Assembly (NCBI RefSeq): GCF_014268785.2
Contig: NZ_JABWRD020000002.1
Location: 336,001 to 400,000, forward strand
Direction of reading: 5' to 3'
DNA from: Pseudomonas shirazensis
GTDB lineage: Bacteria; Pseudomonadota; Gammaproteobacteria; Pseudomonadales; Pseudomonadaceae
Length of the DNA stretch: 64,000 nucleotides
Shown here in pieces: positions 18,489 to 26,335 of this stretch. The number at the start of each line of letters is the position of its first letter. Within the stretch, counting starts at the first letter, position 1. A program made the translations under genes and the position numbers. The notes under the pieces were generated by a model. It had not been told where the DNA came from and searched no databases. It saw nothing but the letters and a program-made list of their open reading frames with translations.

Positions 18489-19064
18489 TTACTGATCGTC
18501 CATCAACTCCTCGCCGATATGCAGCACTTCAAGCCGTACATCCAGCACCTCACCTTTGCTGGTATTCACATAGGCAAACCAGTGATCGGCGACATGCTCG
18601 GGCTCCATGGCGCGCAGAGCAAGATTGGAGCGGGTCCAGATCTGCCCGTCGAGCTGCTGGCCTGCCTCGACAATCGAGGTCATGCTGGCCTGGTTACCGT
18701 CCTCTTGCCGAGTGATGAACTTCCACAACCTGGCATCTTCAGGCACCTGTGGGTACAAGCCTGGATAACCGTTGTGATTGAAGTCCAGGTGACGATTGCT
18801 GGATTGGAAGTCGCGGCCGGTGCGCCGGCTCCAGGACTGGATATCGTAGTATGGCCGTCCCCTGGACTCGTCAAACAGGCATCGGAACCAGAACAGATGC
18901 GGCTCGCGTAACGTCAAGGACGTGACGATCATCCAGTCATCCGCAGCGCGGGCAGCCTGCCCTTCGCGCTCTGCCAGTTTGGCGCAATCAAAATAGCCTT
19001 CACGCCCAGGCGTGACGCACTGGATGGTGGCGATAAATGACCGATCGTAGCTGTGATTCAACAT
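18489..19064 (-). CDS. Protein of unknown function, 191 residues
   Basis: Not recognised. The longer open frame to 19646 is mostly the shadow of the permease gene on the other strand, so I begin at ATG 19064, where AAGGCGG precedes the start at about eight bases; ATG 19094 is the alternative. The product looks like a soluble, folded protein: balanced charges, WMIVTSLTLREPHLFWFRCLFDE, HLDFNHNGYPGLYPQVPED, RLWKFITRQEDGNQ, and a beta-rich C-terminus DHWFAYVNTSKGEVLDVRLEV. No signal peptide, membrane span or catalytic motif stands out. It stands alone between prfC and the divergent opuC operon. Confidence 0.6.
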   Translation of the reverse strand: MLNHSYDRSFIATIQCVTPGREGYFDCAKLAEREGQAARAADDWMIVTSLTLREPHLFWFRCLFDESRGRPYYDIQSWSRRTGRDFQSSNRHLDFNHNGYPGLYPQVPEDARLWKFITRQEDGNQASMTSIVEAGQQLDGQIWTRSNLALRAMEPEHVADHWFAYVNTSKGEVLDVRLEVLHIGEELMDDQ

Positions 19065-19433
19065 GATAAAAGCCGCCTTATTGGTAATTTGCATGAGTGC
19101 ACGACCGCTCGTCGGAGTTGGCCGCGCGCCTTGATTCAATAGGGCTACAGAGCAAAAGTGCATCTGGAAACAAGGGCTTGCGAAGAATAATTGGCTGGCC
19201 AAATGCCGCCTCAGATGGGAACCTTTGCGTCCCCGGAGACGTCCACCCCCCGCTGACCATTGCAGTTTGGGGCTGGTAATACCTGCATTTTCGAGCCCGA
19301 CGGGGCTTGGCTCATGGCATGTCCGCGCAGCTTCGCTGAGCGCCACGCTGCTACTCGCGATCACTCTGCCCGCCGCCTGCACTGGCCGCGCTGCGCAGCA
19401 CTGTTCGCCGACGACAAGAAAAGGAGTCCACCT
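19065..19433. other. Intergenic region upstream of the OpuC-type operon
   Basis: 369 bases between two divergent genes. Open frames cross it on both strands, but none begins with a plausible N-terminus. AAGGAG at 19421-19426 marks the start of the permease gene. I expect the promoters of both flanking genes here and cannot point to one. Confidence 0.4.
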
Positions 19434-20147
19434 GTGGCTAGACGCTACGGAAAAGGGCTGATGGGATGGGCCACCGCGCTTGTCATCCTGGCCCTGCTGA
19501 TCCACTGGATCGGCCTCGACACGATCGCGCGTTATCGCGACGATCTGTGGTTTTACCTGCAAGCGCACCTTGTGCTGGTGCTGGCTTCGATGGCGGCGGC
19601 GTTGGCCGTGGGCATCCCCGCCGGGATTGCCTTGAGTCGACCGCACCGGGTCGACAAAGCCGAGCGCTTCATGCAGTTCTTCAACGTAGGCAACACCATC
19701 CCTCCCCTGGCCGTACTGGCCATCGCCCTGAGTGTTCTGGGCATCGGCGCAGGCCCGGCGATCTTCGCGCTGTTTCTCGCCTCCCTGCTGCCGATCGTGC
19801 GCAACACCTACGAAGGCCTGAAAAACGTCCCCGCCTCACTCAAGGAAGCCGCTACCGGCATCGGCATGACTCCGCGCCAGCAACTCTGGCAAGTCGAACT
19901 GCCCAACGCCGTGCCGATCATTGTCGGCGGCGTGCGGGTTGCTCTGGCACTGAATGTCGGCACCGCGCCGCTGGCGTTTCTGATCGGCGCCAACAGCCTT
20001 GGCAGCCTGATCTTTCCTGCCATTGCCTTGAACAATCAGCCACAGCTACTGCTCGGCGCGGCCTGCACGGCGGCGTTGGCGTTGTTGCTGGATGTGCTGG
20101 TGAGTTTCTCCAGCAAGCGCTGGCTGGAACGCGGCCTGGCTCAATAA
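19434..20147 (+). CDS. opuCD: Osmoprotectant ABC transporter permease (OpuC type)
   Basis: A 237-residue membrane permease of the glycine betaine/choline/carnitine OpuC family. The membrane core and the binding-protein-dependent transport loop are visible: SRPHRVDKAERFMQFFNVGNTIPPLAVLAIALSVLGIG and NTYEGLKNVPASLKEAATGIGMTPRQQLWQVELPNAVP. GTG 19434 has AGGAG seven bases upstream and gives a short N-terminal tail before the first span; an open frame reaches back to 19260. It is the first of four genes in the order permease, binding protein, permease, ATPase, as in the opuC loci I remember from P. aeruginosa and P. syringae. Confidence 0.85.
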   Translation: MARRYGKGLMGWATALVILALLIHWIGLDTIARYRDDLWFYLQAHLVLVLASMAAALAVGIPAGIALSRPHRVDKAERFMQFFNVGNTIPPLAVLAIALSVLGIGAGPAIFALFLASLLPIVRNTYEGLKNVPASLKEAATGIGMTPRQQLWQVELPNAVPIIVGGVRVALALNVGTAPLAFLIGANSLGSLIFPAIALNNQPQLLLGAACTAALALLLDVLVSFSSKRWLERGLAQ

Positions 20148-20160
20148 GTAGAGGGAACCC

Positions 20161-21087
20161 ATGAGAAAAACCATCGCCTTGTTGCTTGGCGCGGGCCTGC
20201 TGTTGGCAGGATTTGCCCAAGCGGCGGAAAAACCGCTGATTCGCATCGGTGCCCGGGTGTTCACCGAGCAGACGGTACTCGCCGAAATCACCGCGCAATA
20301 CCTGCGCGCCAATGGCTTTGCCGTGCGCGTGACCGGCGGCCTGGGCAGCAGCCTGGCGCGCCAGGCGCAAGAGACCGGCCAGCTCGATTTGATGTGGGAA
20401 TACACCGGTGTGTCGCTGGTCTCGTACAACCATATCGACGAGCGCATGCCCAGTGCCGAAGCGACCTACGCCAAGGTCAAACAGCTGGACGCGAAAAAGG
20501 ACCTGATCTGGCTGACCCCGTCGCGGTTCAGCAATACCTACGCCCTGGCCCTGCCCAGCAAGGTCGCCGAAGAGTATCCGCAGGTGCGCAACATCAGCCA
20601 GCTCAATCAGGTGCTGCGTGATGAGCACAAGCGCAAGCATCTGGTCGCGCTGGACACCGAGTTCGCCAATCGCCCGGATGGCCTGGTGGGCCTGAAAGAG
20701 CTGTACGACCTGCAGGTCGGCCGCGCCAACATCCGCCAGATGGACGCCGGCCTGGTCTATACCGCGCTGCGCAACGATCAGGTGTTTGCCGGCCTGGTGT
20801 ACACCACAGATGGTCGCCTCAACGCGTTCAATCTGACCTTGCTGGAAGACGACAAGCACTATTTCCCCGACTACACCGCTGCGCCGGTGGTACGTAAAGC
20901 GGTGCTCGACGCCAACCCGCAATTGGCCACCCTGCTTAAGCCGCTGGCCGAGCAACTGGACGACGAGACCATGCGCCAGCTCAATGCCAAGGTCGACGTC
21001 GAACACCAGAGCCCGTCGGTGGTTGCCGCTGCATTCCTGCGTGAGCATCCGCTGCCCGGCACTGCCGACAAAGAGGTACAGCCATGA
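20161..21087 (+). CDS. opuCC: Osmoprotectant-binding periplasmic protein (OpuC type)
   Basis: 308 residues, OpuAC/ProX-like, with a signal peptide (MRKTIALLLGAGLLLAGFA, cleavage after QAA). The family motif RIGARVFTEQTVLAEITAQYL, the ligand-site segment LDLMWEYTGVSLVSYN, and TEFANRPDGLVGLKELYDL are present. It would bind betaine, choline, carnitine or ectoine-like osmolytes; which one cannot be told. It starts 13 bases after the first permease and overlaps the next gene by an ATGA. Confidence 0.88.
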   Translation: MRKTIALLLGAGLLLAGFAQAAEKPLIRIGARVFTEQTVLAEITAQYLRANGFAVRVTGGLGSSLARQAQETGQLDLMWEYTGVSLVSYNHIDERMPSAEATYAKVKQLDAKKDLIWLTPSRFSNTYALALPSKVAEEYPQVRNISQLNQVLRDEHKRKHLVALDTEFANRPDGLVGLKELYDLQVGRANIRQMDAGLVYTALRNDQVFAGLVYTTDGRLNAFNLTLLEDDKHYFPDYTAAPVVRKAVLDANPQLATLLKPLAEQLDDETMRQLNAKVDVEHQSPSVVAAAFLREHPLPGTADKEVQP

Positions 21088-21737
21088 GCCTGTTCGATAC
21101 CTTTGCCCACCTCGACTGGGCGCTGGTGCTGCAGCTGACCTGGCAGCACATCACCCTGGTCGGCATCGCGGTCAGCCTGGCGATTGTCTTCGGCGTGCCG
21201 CTGGGCATTCTGATGACACGCTTCCCGGTCCTGGCCGGCCCGCTGCAGGCCAGCGCCACGGTGCTGCTGACCATTCCCTCGATTGCCTTGTTCGGCCTGC
21301 TGCTGCCGTTCTACTCCAAGTTCGGCCAGGGCCTGGGCCCATTGCCGGCGATCACGGCGGTGTTCCTTTATTCACTGCTGCCGATCCTGCGCAACACCTA
21401 CCTGGCCCTGACCAACGTCGAACCGGGCATCCGTGAAGCCGCCCGCGGTATCGGCATGACCTTCGGCCAGCGCCTGCGCATGGTCGAGCTGCCGATCGCC
21501 GTGCCGGTGATCCTCGCCGGGGTGCGCACCGCCGTGGTGATGAACATCGGCGTAATGACCATCGCCGCGACCATCGGCGCCGGTGGCCTGGGTGTACTTA
21601 TTCTGACTTCCATCAGCCGCAGCGACATGTCGATGCTGCTGGTCGGCGCGGTGCTGGTGAGCCTGCTGGCGATTGTCGCCGACCTGCTCCTGCAAGCCCT
21701 GCAACGTGCCCTGACTCCACGAGGACTGCGCTCATGA
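21084..21737 (+). CDS. opuCB: Osmoprotectant ABC transporter permease (OpuC type)
   Basis: 217-residue permease, partner of the one at 19434. Its coupling loop reads NTYLALTNVEPGIREAARGIGMTFGQRLRMVELPIAVP, followed by GVRTAVVMNIGVMTIAATIGAGGLG, which is characteristic of this family. Six membrane segments fit the length. It overlaps its neighbours by ATGA on both sides (21084 and 21734), a sign of translational coupling. Confidence 0.9.
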   Translation: MSLFDTFAHLDWALVLQLTWQHITLVGIAVSLAIVFGVPLGILMTRFPVLAGPLQASATVLLTIPSIALFGLLLPFYSKFGQGLGPLPAITAVFLYSLLPILRNTYLALTNVEPGIREAARGIGMTFGQRLRMVELPIAVPVILAGVRTAVVMNIGVMTIAATIGAGGLGVLILTSISRSDMSMLLVGAVLVSLLAIVADLLLQALQRALTPRGLRS

Positions 21738-22891
21738 TCGAATTGAAGAACCTCAGCAAGACCTTCCATGCCAACGGCAAGGACGTCAAAGCCGTCGACT
21801 CGGTCAACCTGACCGTCAACGAAGGCGAAATCTGCGTGTTCCTCGGCCCGTCGGGCTGCGGCAAGAGCACCACCTTGAAGATGATCAACCGCCTGATCAC
21901 ACCGACCTCAGGCCAGGTGTTCATCAACGGCGAGGACACCACCGGGCTGGACGAAGTCAGCCTGCGCCGCAGTATCGGCTATGTGATTCAGCAGATCGGT
22001 CTGTTCCCCAACATGACCATCGAAGAGAACATCACCGTAGTGCCGCGCCTGCTCGGCTGGGACAAGCAGCGCTGCCACGACCGCGCGCGCGAACTGATGA
22101 GCATGATCAAGCTTGAACCCAAGCAGTACTTGCAGCGTTACCCCCGCGAGTTGTCCGGTGGCCAGCAACAGCGCATCGGCGTGATCCGCGCACTGGCCGC
22201 CGATGCGCCGGTGCTGCTGATGGATGAACCGTTCGGCGCGGTTGACCCGATCAACCGCGAGATGATCCAGAACGAGTTCTTCGAGATGCAGCGGGCGCTG
22301 AACAAGACCGTGATCATGGTCAGCCACGACATCGACGAAGCGATCAAGCTGGGTGACAAGATCGCTATCTTCCGCGCGGGCAAGCTCCTCCAGCTGGATC
22401 ATCCGGATACCCTGCTGGCGCACCCGGTGGACGACTTCGTCAGCAACTTCGTCGGCCAGGACAGCACCCTCAAGCGGCTGCTGCTGGTGCGCGCCGAGGA
22501 CGCCGCCGACAACGCGCCGTCGGTCAGCCCGGAAACACCAGTGGCCGATGCGCTGGAGCTGCTCGACGAGCACGACCGCCGCTACGTGGTGGTGACCGAC
22601 GCGGCGAACAAGGCGCTGGGCTATGTGCGCCGCCGCGACATGCATCGGCAACAGGGCACGTGTGCTGACTTCCTGCGTCAGTTCAACGCCACCGCTTCGC
22701 ACGATGAGCACCTGCGCATCCTGTTGTCGCGGATGTACGAGTTCAACCGGGCGTGGTTGCCGGTGCTGGACGCCGAGCAGGTGTTCCTTGGCGAGGTTAC
22801 CCAGGAGTCAATTGCCGCCTACCTGAGTTCGGGGCGCTCTCGCGGTGCCAAGACCAGCATCGTCTCCCCGGCCGAGACGGTGGCCTCCTGA
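21734..22891 (+). CDS. opuCA: Osmoprotectant ABC transporter ATP-binding protein (OpuC type)
   Basis: ABC ATPase of 385 residues with Walker A GPSGCGKST near residues 37-45, Q-loop YVIQQIGLFP, signature LSGGQQQRIGVIRAL and Walker B PVLLMDEPFGAVDP. After the ATPase core (about residue 240) come two CBS-like repeats (SPETPVADALELLDEHDRRYVVVTD and the copy ending at VFLGEVTQES), the osmosensing or regulatory module of OpuA/OpuC ATPases. The length fits. A hairpin follows. Confidence 0.92.
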   Translation: MIELKNLSKTFHANGKDVKAVDSVNLTVNEGEICVFLGPSGCGKSTTLKMINRLITPTSGQVFINGEDTTGLDEVSLRRSIGYVIQQIGLFPNMTIEENITVVPRLLGWDKQRCHDRARELMSMIKLEPKQYLQRYPRELSGGQQQRIGVIRALAADAPVLLMDEPFGAVDPINREMIQNEFFEMQRALNKTVIMVSHDIDEAIKLGDKIAIFRAGKLLQLDHPDTLLAHPVDDFVSNFVGQDSTLKRLLLVRAEDAADNAPSVSPETPVADALELLDEHDRRYVVVTDAANKALGYVRRRDMHRQQGTCADFLRQFNATASHDEHLRILLSRMYEFNRAWLPVLDAEQVFLGEVTQESIAAYLSSGRSRGAKTSIVSPAETVAS

Positions 22892-23464
22892 ATCAACGGG
22901 GGCGTCTGTGAGCGGGCGCCCCCGCTGTAGTAACAAAAAATTTATGCTTTTTTTGGCCACTCGCAGGCGCTGACTGTGTGGCCATAAATGTGAACACTCC
23001 CTGCCTCGACGGGTGATCCAGCGAACCACTGATCAACGGTCCACAGAGCTTACTTGCGGGTTCTTGCAGTGAAATATCACCGACCTGCAATGAACACAGC
23101 TTTTCAGGGGTTCGCCGCCAGATCCCTGCCTGTTCCACAATTATTTACGTTTGAGCCTGCTCAGGAACATCTGTCGGTAATACGAGTCGGTTATTCCAGT
23201 AACTGCTCGTCGATCCGCGACGAACAGGTGGGGATTGCCTGTTGATCTTGCCTGGTTCACGCCCTAAAGTGCGCGCCGAACGTCCATGCTGGAAACGATC
23301 CATCCGGCTCAAGTACTGACGACGAGACAGCAGGCGCAACCATACGGTTGGCCTTTTTGCTTTCGGCGACATGCCTTGGGAAGTAGGCGAACCAAAGTGG
23401 GGATACGGAGGGCGTTCAGTTTGCAGCCACTTTCTTTTTCAGTTTGCCCATGGAGTCCTTGAGC
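22892..23464 (+). promoter_or_regulatory. Long untranslated leader upstream of speC
   Basis: 573 bases without a normal gene. An 8-bp hairpin (22897-22904 with 22917-22924) can end the opuC transcript. Further along there is an inverted repeat AACAGG/CCTGTT (23223-23228, 23238-23243). A weak 5-bp stem (23337-23341 with 23346-23350) is followed by a T5 run at 23354-23358, like an attenuator. A 58-codon open frame from ATG 23286 ends at 23462, two bases before the speC start, but lacks a clear ribosome site; a shorter frame starts at ATG 23371. Such a leader recalls the ornithine-sensing leader peptide SpeFL of enterobacteria. The parallel is only by position. Confidence 0.45.
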
Positions 23465-24628
23465 ATGTCGATCCAAGTCGAAGATTATTTCGCACGTGAC
23501 ACCTTCCAGAAGATGAAGGCGTTCGCCGACAAGCAGGAAACCCCGTTTGTGGTCATCGATACGCAGATGATCAGCAAGGCCTATGACGACCTGCGCGCCG
23601 GTTTCGAGTTCGCCAAGGTCTACTACGCAGTCAAGGCCAACCCAGCGGTCGAGATCATCGACCTGCTCAAGGACAAAGGCTCGAACTTCGACATCGCCTC
23701 GATCTACGAGCTGGACAAGGTCATGAACCAGGGCGTCAGCCCGGACCGCATCAGCTACGGCAACACCATCAAGAAGTCCAAGGACATCCGCTACTTCTTC
23801 GACAAGGGCGTGCGCCTGTACGCGACCGACTCCGAGGCCGACCTGCGCAACATCGCCAAGGCTGCGCCGGGTTCCAAGGTCTACGTGCGCATTCTCACCG
23901 AAGGCTCGACCACTGCCGACTGGCCGCTGTCGCGCAAGTTCGGCTGCCAGACCGACATGGCCATGGACCTGCTGATCCTTGCCCGTGACCTGGGCCTGGT
24001 GCCTTACGGCATCTCCTTCCACGTCGGCTCGCAGCAGCGCGATATCAGCGTCTGGGACGCCGCCATCGCCAAGGTCAAAGTGATCTTCGAGCGCCTGAAG
24101 GAAGAAGACGGCATCGTTCTCAAGCTGATCAACATGGGTGGCGGCTTCCCGGCCAACTACATCACCCGGACCAACAGCCTGGAGACCTACGCTGAAGAAA
24201 TCATCCGCTTCCTCAAGGAAGATTTCGGCGACGACCTGCCGGAAATCATCCTCGAGCCGGGCCGTTCGCTGATTGCCAACGCCGGTATTCTGGTCAGCGA
24301 AGTGGTGTTGGTTGCACGCAAGTCGCGTACCGCGGTCGAGCGTTGGGTGTACACCGACGTGGGCAAGTTCTCCGGCCTGATCGAAACCATGGACGAGTCG
24401 ATCAAGTTCCCGATCTGGACCGAGAAGAAAGGCGAGATGGAAGAAGTGGTGATCGCAGGCCCTACCTGCGACAGCGCCGACATCATGTACGAGCACTACA
24501 AGTACGGCCTGCCGCTGAACCTGGCCATCGGTGACCGCCTGTACTGGCTGTCCACCGGCGCCTACACCACCAGCTACAGCGCAGTGGAGTTCAATGGTTT
24601 CCCGCCGTTGAAAGCTTACTACCTGTAA
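23465..24628 (+). CDS. speC: Ornithine/lysine decarboxylase, PLP fold type III
   Basis: 387 residues, group IV (eukaryote-like) ornithine decarboxylase of the alanine-racemase fold, giving putrescine from ornithine. The PLP-binding lysine is K57 in YYAVKANP. Other family marks are HVGSQQRDISVWDAA, INMGGGFPANYI, LEPGRSLIANAGILVS and the active-site cysteine in GPTCDSADIMYE. Start ATG 23465 has GGAG upstream; a TTG at 23444 would add seven residues. It may also act on lysine, as relatives do. It stands alone behind a long leader and before a bidirectional terminator. Confidence 0.92.
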   Translation: MSIQVEDYFARDTFQKMKAFADKQETPFVVIDTQMISKAYDDLRAGFEFAKVYYAVKANPAVEIIDLLKDKGSNFDIASIYELDKVMNQGVSPDRISYGNTIKKSKDIRYFFDKGVRLYATDSEADLRNIAKAAPGSKVYVRILTEGSTTADWPLSRKFGCQTDMAMDLLILARDLGLVPYGISFHVGSQQRDISVWDAAIAKVKVIFERLKEEDGIVLKLINMGGGFPANYITRTNSLETYAEEIIRFLKEDFGDDLPEIILEPGRSLIANAGILVSEVVLVARKSRTAVERWVYTDVGKFSGLIETMDESIKFPIWTEKKGEMEEVVIAGPTCDSADIMYEHYKYGLPLNLAIGDRLYWLSTGAYTTSYSAVEFNGFPPLKAYYL

Positions 24629-24630
24629 AT

Positions 24631-24660
24631 CATAAACGGGGCCGCAAGGCCCCGTTTATG
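24631..24660. terminator. Bidirectional terminator between speC and the Sel1 gene
   Basis: A 13-bp perfect stem (24631-24643 with 24648-24660) with a GCAA loop separates two convergent genes. The GC core is flanked by AAA and TTT inside the stem, so it works from both sides. Confidence 0.85.
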
Positions 24661-24680
24661 TATGTAAACGCAGCGCTTCG

Positions 24681-25433
24681 CTAGCCCCGCTCACGCTGGC
24701 GCAGCTCCTGCGCAAACTCTGCCGCCTCCTCAGCCAGCAACCGTCCAGCACCTTGCAGGGTCAGCACTGCACTGCGCAGGAAGTTGACGTTGCCTTGCAC
24801 CCGCGCATGCGCCAGCCAAGGCCGCGCCTCGCCCAACTGGCCACGCTCGATCAGCACCATGGCCAGGCTGAACATGCCGCGAAAATCACCACCCTCGGCC
24901 GAGCGCCGATACCAGCGAAACGCCCGCGCCGGGCTGGCAGGGCCGGCGATGCCTTGTTCCAGGTAACGCCCATAGAGGTTCATCGATTTGGCGTGGCCCA
25001 GATGTGCAGCCTTCTCGTAGCAGGCCAGCGCCAGCTTCTGGTCAAGCTCGACACCGCGCCCGGTGGCCAGCAGGTTGCCCAGGTTGTACCAGCCCCAGTC
25101 CAGTCCCTGCGCGGCTGCGCGCTGGTACTGCACTGCTGCGCCAGGCAGGTCGGCCGGCCCGCCCCAGGCGTGCTCCAGGCAGCGCCCAAGCATGTTGTGC
25201 GCCATGCCGCTGCCGGCGCGGGTGGCAATGCTGAACCATCGCCGCGCCAGCTGCGGATCACGCTCGATGCCGCGGCCATCGAGCAGGATCTGGCCCAGCA
25301 ACAACTGCGCCTCACTGACGCCCTGCCCGGCCGCTGCCAGGATCGCTTGGGCGGCCTTACCGGGGCTGGCTTCGAGCATGGCTCGCAGCGCTGTGACATC
25401 CACGATCTCATCGCGGCGTAACGGATAGGACAT
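24681..25433 (-). CDS. Sel1-repeat (TPR-like) protein
   Basis: 250 residues with four or more Sel1-like repeats, for example AQLLLGQILLDGRGIERDPQLARRWF, GMAHNMLGRCLEHAWGGPAD, GWYNLGNLLATGRGVELDQK and SMNLYGRYLEQGIAGPASP. Such solenoids bind other proteins; the partner is not known. No signal peptide is seen. It starts two bases after piuC ends, so the two are cotranscribed, which I recall as conserved beside the piu genes in P. aeruginosa. Confidence 0.82.
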   Translation of the reverse strand: MSYPLRRDEIVDVTALRAMLEASPGKAAQAILAAAGQGVSEAQLLLGQILLDGRGIERDPQLARRWFSIATRAGSGMAHNMLGRCLEHAWGGPADLPGAAVQYQRAAAQGLDWGWYNLGNLLATGRGVELDQKLALACYEKAAHLGHAKSMNLYGRYLEQGIAGPASPARAFRWYRRSAEGGDFRGMFSLAMVLIERGQLGEARPWLAHARVQGNVNFLRSAVLTLQGAGRLLAEEAAEFAQELRQRERG

Positions 25434-25435
25434 GT

Positions 25436-26116
25436 TCAGACCTCTGCCCAGCGCCGCAGCAAGTTGTGATAGGTGCCAGTCAGTTGCAGCAGTGAAGGGT
25501 GATCGGGCAGGTCAGCACTGAGCTGCTGAATGGCATTGTCCATCTCGAACAGCAGCGCCCGCTGGCTGTCTTCACGGACCAGGCTCTGAGTCCAGAAGAA
25601 CGCCGCGTAGCGCTCACCGCGAGTGACCGGGTTGACCTTGTGCAGACTGGTGCCGGGGTACAGCACCATGTGGCCTGCGGCCAGCTTGATCTGCTGCGGG
25701 CCATAGGTGTCCTGAATCACCAGTTCGCCGCCGTCATAGCTGTCCGGATCGCTGAGAAACAGCGTCGCTGACAGGTCGGTGCGCACTCGCTCGGCGCTAC
25801 CCTTGGGCTGGCGCAGGGCATTGTCGATGTGGAAGCCGAAATTGCCACCCTCGCGATAACAGTTGATCAACGGCGGGAACACCTTGTGTGGCAGGGCCGC
25901 TGACATGAACTGCGGGGTCTGCCAAAGACGCTCGATGAGGGCGCTGCCGATTTCCTTGGCCAATGGATGCGCCTCTGGTAGCTGCAGGTTGTGTTTGGCC
26001 TTGGCCGATTGGTGGCCTGCGGTGACCTTGCCATCGGCCCAATCTGCCTGCGCCAGCGCTTCACGGATCCGCAAGAGTTCATCGGCGGCGAACAGGCTAG
26101 GGATGTGCAGCAGCAT
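25436..26116 (-). CDS. piuC: PiuC: PKHD-type Fe(II)/2-oxoglutarate hydroxylase
   Basis: 226 residues, typical of the PiuC/YbiX family. The iron-binding triad is visible as H96 and D98 in GFHIDNA and H159 in GTSLHKVNP, and R169 in RGERYAAFF is placed to bind 2-oxoglutarate. It belongs with catecholate-type siderophore receptors and was found in P. aeruginosa next to piuA as iron-regulated. Its natural substrate is not known. Transcribed leftward, divergent from the receptor gene across 219 bases that hold a Fur-box match. Confidence 0.9.
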   Translation of the reverse strand: MLLHIPSLFAADELLRIREALAQADWADGKVTAGHQSAKAKHNLQLPEAHPLAKEIGSALIERLWQTPQFMSAALPHKVFPPLINCYREGGNFGFHIDNALRQPKGSAERVRTDLSATLFLSDPDSYDGGELVIQDTYGPQQIKLAAGHMVLYPGTSLHKVNPVTRGERYAAFFWTQSLVREDSQRALLFEMDNAIQQLSADLPDHPSLLQLTGTYHNLLRRWAEV

Positions 26117-26255
26117 GGAAATGGACCGGGTCGGGACTAGGGCGCCAATGATATTGATTCCCTTTTACTCACGGCAAGCCCTTTCGCCAGGCCACAACGA
26201 ATGAGACCGGAGAAAATGCAGGGTTAAATTGTAAAGAATGTAAATTTGTACCGAA

Positions 26256-26270
26256 TGGTAATATTTCTCA
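26256..26270. promoter_or_regulatory. Fur-box candidate between piuC and piuA
   Basis: TGGTAATATTTCTCA matches the 7-1-7 Fur consensus TGATAATNATTATCA at 11 of 14 positions. It lies in an AT-rich stretch (26220-26300) in the shared divergent promoter region, 66 bases before the piuA start. Iron repression of both genes is therefore likely. Confidence 0.6.
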
Positions 26271-26335
26271 ATTGTGACTTACAATTGCTTACATTACTCT
26301 TCGCGGCCTTCACACCTTGGGGAAGGTCATAAAAA

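Noticed and set aside
18489..19646. The full 385-codon minus-strand frame as one protein
   Set aside because: Its first half is antisense to the OpuC permease and reads like shadow sequence; only the 3' part from 19064 has a ribosome site and protein-like composition.
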